In this document: piece after piece, positions 61,494 to 64,000 of the stretch
Numbering within the stretch: the first letter of the stretch is position 1
Layout: every line of letters starts with the position of its first letter
Assembly (NCBI RefSeq): GCF_007725405.1
Contig: NZ_CP042163.1
Span: forward strand, 2,294,001 to 2,358,000
Direction: 5' to 3'
Length of the DNA stretch: 64,000 nt
From: Shouchella miscanthi
GTDB lineage: Bacteria; Bacillota; Bacilli; Bacillales; Bacillaceae_D
Position numbers and translations under genes: made by a program
The notes under the pieces: model-generated
Databases searched by the model: none
What the model saw: only the letters and a program-made list of their open reading frames with translations
Told to the model about the DNA's origin: nothing

Positions 61494-61976
61494 ATGTTTG
61501 TGTATCCACCTCATTATATAGCATTTCTTACCTATTTTCATGTTGATCGTGATTATTTTGAATGCCACGAAGTTTTAGAGTTGGAATGGAAAAAACAAGC
61601 CGATCCAGAACGCTTATCTCCATGGGTTATCCTCATACAAATTGCGGTAGCTCTTTACCATGAACGACGAGGAAACGAAAAAGGCGCAAGAATTCTCTAT
61701 AATCGGGTTGAAAACCGCTTAAAGGAGCGCTGTTTCCAACTTGAAGACTTAGGAATGAATGAAAAACAAGTGCAGCAAGATATGCACGAACGCTATCATT
61801 CTGTTGGTCAAACAGCCTTTACTGATTATGAGTTACCTATACAGGACCCCGCATTGATAACGATTATCCAGCAAGCAAAACGAGCAAAAAAACCCTCTAC
61901 TCTTACATATGAACAGCTCGTTCATAAACACCGTTACCCTTTCGATGAAAAGGAAAAAAGGAAGAAACCAAACTAG
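61494..61976 (+). CDS. ypuF: YpuF-like protein, DUF309
   Basis: The 160-residue protein contains the family motif YFHVDRDYFECHEVLELEWK (HxxW-type helix pair) and VILIQIAVALYHERRGNEKGARILY, then a basic tail. Family members are short helical, possibly metal-dependent, proteins of unknown function. ypuF usually lies in the same direction as scpAB; here it is divergent from scpA, so the gene has been reversed. AAAGGAG lies upstream of the ATG. Confidence 0.82.
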   Translation: MFVYPPHYIAFLTYFHVDRDYFECHEVLELEWKKQADPERLSPWVILIQIAVALYHERRGNEKGARILYNRVENRLKERCFQLEDLGMNEKQVQQDMHERYHSVGQTAFTDYELPIQDPALITIIQQAKRAKKPSTLTYEQLVHKHRYPFDEKEKRKKPN

Positions 61977-61993
61977 GTTCTCTTCCTATCTAT

Positions 61994-62734
61994 TTATTTT
62001 AGTTCACTAGTGGACTCACTTTTTTTAGAAATATAATAATAAGCCATCCCTACAAAAACACTACCACCAACAATGTTTCCTAACGTGACAGGAACAAGAT
62101 TAGCGACATAACCTGACATAGAAATCGCTTCAACACCTGGGTTGTGAAGGAGTGCTAAATGAAATAAGCCCATGTTCGCGACACTATGTTCATATCCAGA
62201 TGCAAAAAATGCAAAAATAATCATAAACACAACAAATAGCTTCGCCATCTCGTTCTTCAAGCGCATTGGTGTCCAAATTGCTAAACAAACGAGCCAGTTA
62301 CAAAAAATGCCTCTAAAAAACAATTCAAGCGTATCTGTCGTCATTTTTTTCTCTGTCACATAAAGTAAATAATGCCCTTCAGTCATTCCAGAAAAAATAC
62401 CGGTCATATAGACAAGCCAGGCTATAAACAATGCACCCACAAGATTGCCACCATACGTCCATAACCAATTTTGAAACGTATCTTTTAACGTTGTCTTTTT
62501 TTGTAGCGTTGATACAGTGTAATAGAGAACGCTGCCTGTAAATAAGTCAGAGCCTGCATAAATGACGAGCAAAAGCGCAATTCCAAAAGCAAAACCCATT
62601 ACGAGCGGTGTTAAAGCAGGAAAGCTTTGAACAATAGGATCTCCAATGATATAGACTAAAACGACTGCTACTGCAACATAGCCCCCTGCAAGCATAGCCG
62701 ATAAGAAAAACGCTAGTTTACTATGTGCCAGCAA
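61994..62734 (-). CDS. Formate/nitrite transporter family (FNT) channel
   Basis: FNT channels move small monovalent anions such as formate or nitrite. The 246-residue protein has six membrane helices and conserved pieces LVIYAGSDLFTGSVLYYT, GNLVGALFIAWLVY, RGIFCNWLVCLAIW and NIVGGSVFVGMAYYYI. The spacing fits the hexa-helical FNT fold. It stands between ypuF and ribH, where B. subtilis has ribT, and has no partner gene that tells its substrate. Confidence 0.88.
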   Translation of the reverse strand: MLAHSKLAFFLSAMLAGGYVAVAVVLVYIIGDPIVQSFPALTPLVMGFAFGIALLLVIYAGSDLFTGSVLYYTVSTLQKKTTLKDTFQNWLWTYGGNLVGALFIAWLVYMTGIFSGMTEGHYLLYVTEKKMTTDTLELFFRGIFCNWLVCLAIWTPMRLKNEMAKLFVVFMIIFAFFASGYEHSVANMGLFHLALLHNPGVEAISMSGYVANLVPVTLGNIVGGSVFVGMAYYYISKKSESTSELK

Positions 62735-62887
62735 CGCTCTTTTCTTTAATGCTAATGTGATAAGTTCATTTAATGTTTCTTTGTAAATCGTTCTCCCCTA
62801 CTTTCTCTTAGTTGACCATTCTTTATTGTAGCTTAGGATTATCTTTAATGAGAACGAGAATATGACAATTTTCGCAATCCATTTAAT

Positions 62888-62926
62888 GGAAAATACTCTT
62901 CTCAGATGAACTGAAAAGAGTATTTG
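62888..62926 (-). terminator. Terminator after ribH
   Basis: Minus-strand AATACTCTTTTCAG and CTGAGAAGAGTATT form a 14-bp stem with one wobble, followed by TTCC. It closes the rib operon past ribH. Confidence 0.7.
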
Positions 62927-62935
62927 TGAAGAATC

Positions 62936-63406
62936 TTATTTAGAAAATTGCTTTGCCAAATTTGCCATTTCAATGGCTGCAGTAGCCGCTTCCCAACCTT
63001 TGTTTCCTGCCTTTGTGCCCGCTCGTTCCACTGCTTGTTCAATGGAATCGGTTGTGAGAACACCGAATATTACCGGAATACCACTCGTCATATTTAATTG
63101 AGCCACACCTTTTGATACTTCTCCACATACATAGTCAAAATGAGGTGTTGAGCCCCGAATAACCGTCCCTAGTGTGACAATTGCATCGTACTTTCCTGAA
63201 TCGGCCATCTGCTTTGCCGCAAACGGTATTTCAAAAGCTCCAGGAACCCATGCAACATCCACATCGCTCCCCTGTGCCCCGTGTCGGATGAACGCATCTT
63301 GTGCACCACTTAATAATTTACTTGTAATAAATTCATTAAAACGTCCTACTACAATCCCAATTTTCAAGTCCGTTGCTACTAAATGTCCTTCAAATACATT
63401 TCCCAT
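62936..63406 (-). CDS. ribH: 6,7-dimethyl-8-ribityllumazine synthase
   Basis: RibH condenses ribityl-aminouracil with dihydroxybutanone phosphate to lumazine, the precursor of riboflavin. The 156-residue protein has [14 protein letters not shown] (about 22-35), [30 protein letters not shown] and [27 protein letters not shown]. It follows ribBA by 14 bases. Lumazine synthases of bacilli form icosahedral capsids around RibE. Confidence 0.97.
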   Translation of the reverse strand: MGNVFEGHLVATDLKIGIVVGRFNEFITSKLLSGAQDAFIRHGAQGSDVDVAWVPGAFEIPFAAKQMADSGKYDAIVTLGTVIRGSTPHFDYVCGEVSKGVAQLNMTSGIPVIFGVLTTDSIEQAVERAGTKAGNKGWEAATAAIEMANLAKQFSK

Positions 63407-63419
63407 TTGTTTATTCCTC

Positions 63420-64000
63420 CTATAAATGAAGCATATGCCCTAATTTATCTTTTTTTGTTTTTAAATAGCGTTCATTTTCAGCAAAACCTGCTAACTGAAG
63501 CGGCACTCGCTCTACAATCGTCAGATCGTAACCTTGCAAACCTGCAATTTTCCGCGGATTATTAGTTAATAACTTTAATTGCTTAACGCCTAAATCCTTT
63601 AAAATTTGTGCTCCCACGCCATAATCTCTCAAATCAGCTGGAAACCCTAGTTTTTCGTTTGCTTCAACGGTATCAAACCCTTTTTCTTGCAGTTCATAAG
63701 CTTTTAGTTTATTAATTAGTCCAATACCACGTCCCTCTTGTCTCATGTACAAAAGAATGCCTTTTCCTGCCTCTTCAATTTGTTTAAGAGCCGCGTGAAG
63801 CTGCGGACCGCAGTCACAACGCTTTGAACCAAAGACATCCCCTGTTAAACATTCTGAATGGACACGTACTAACACCGGTTCTTCGTTCGAAAAATCGCCT
63901 TTTACAAGCGCAATGCTTTCTTTATTATCTAACGTGTTTGTATAAGCAACTGCTCGAAAGGTTCCAAATTCAGTCGGTAAAGCAAGATCTGCTTCTCGCT
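63420..64000 (-). CDS. ribBA: RibBA, GTP cyclohydrolase II part (5' end outside window)
   Basis: The visible 193 residues are the GTP cyclohydrolase II domain: [24 protein letters not shown] (zinc Cys), [16 protein letters not shown], and [17 protein letters not shown]. Upstream residues ([14 protein letters not shown]) belong to the end of the DHBP synthase / start of the GCHII part. The dihydroxybutanone phosphate synthase domain and the start codon lie beyond base 64000. It is upstream of ribH in the same direction. Confidence 0.95.
   Translation of the reverse strand, partial: READLALPTEFGTFRAVAYTNTLDNKESIALVKGDFSNEEPVLVRVHSECLTGDVFGSKRCDCGPQLHAALKQIEEAGKGILLYMRQEGRGIGLINKLKAYELQEKGFDTVEANEKLGFPADLRDYGVGAQILKDLGVKQLKLLTNNPRKIAGLQGYDLTIVERVPLQLAGFAENERYLKTKKDKLGHMLHL

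Overview
The window reads as a chromosomal segment of a spore-forming, low-GC Firmicute of the Bacillaceae. Gene order follows the Bacillus subtilis region from spoIVA to the riboflavin genes: spoIVA-yphF-yphE-gpsA-der-yphA-rpsA(ypfD)-plsC-cmk, then ypeB-sleB, prsW, ypdA, gudB, mecB(ypbH), ypbF-recQ-ypbB, fer, serA, resEDCBA, rluB, spmB-spmA-dacB, scpB-scpA, ypuF, ribH-ribBA. Protein sequences are close to, but clearly different from, B. subtilis, so an alkaliphilic or environmental Bacillus sensu lato is my best guess; the species cannot be read from the sequence. Nearly all conserved genes are on the minus strand. No rRNA, tRNA, CRISPR array, insertion sequence or prophage was seen.

Layout. 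1-9.2 kb: spore morphogenesis (spoIVA, a SpoVIF-like gene), phospholipid precursor synthesis (gpsA, plsY, plsC), ribosome assembly GTPase der, an S1-type protein and cmk. 9.3-11.5 kb: germination pair sleB-ypeB. 11.7-18.4 kb: a SAM-riboswitch methionine operon (MetI-type transsulfuration enzyme, a fused homocysteine methyltransferase/MTHFR, cobalamin-dependent MetH). 18.5-22.8 kb: a 54-residue zinc-ribbon protein, prsW, asparaginase, ypdA, glutamate dehydrogenase. 23-31.6 kb: a lineage-variable stretch with a two-component system plus lipoprotein, mecB, a MerR/B12-fold regulator, an M20 amidohydrolase, an XRE-TPR regulator followed by a 37-residue peptide gene, a divergent XRE pair, and ypbF. 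31.5-36.5 kb: recQ-ypbB, ferredoxin, and serA behind a serine-specifying T-box. 36.5-39.4 kb: a cobalamin-riboswitch operon (btuC, btuD, adenosyltransferase, tiny membrane protein). 39.4-48.7 kb: resABCDE (cytochrome c maturation and redox signalling), rluB and dacB-spmA-spmB.

48.7-60 kb lies between dacB and scpB, which are close neighbours in B. subtilis, and is the main accessory region. It holds small membrane-peptide ORFs, a decayed secreted-protein gene, two small membrane proteins, a secreted NlpC/P60-like protein, a short DNA-binding-like protein, a compact spoVA cassette (YhcN-like lipoprotein, spoVAC, spoVAD, spoVAEb) divergent from a YetF-type gene, a phasin-like/UbiB/cardiolipin synthase cluster, and a long superoxide dismutase. 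60-64 kb returns to conserved genes (scpB, scpA, ypuF, ribH, ribBA), interrupted by a formate/nitrite-family channel and with ypuF reversed.

Two themes link the genes. Several act in sporulation or germination (spoIVA, spoVIF-like, sleB/ypeB, dacB/spmAB, spoVA cassette). A B12 thread connects riboswitch-controlled import and adenosylation with MetH, which consumes the cofactor. The most interesting items are the spoVA/yetF cassette, the XRE-TPR regulator with a downstream peptide gene, the decayed toxin-like locus, the yphA start buried in a terminator-like hairpin, and a T-box leader whose terminator and antiterminator do not overlap.
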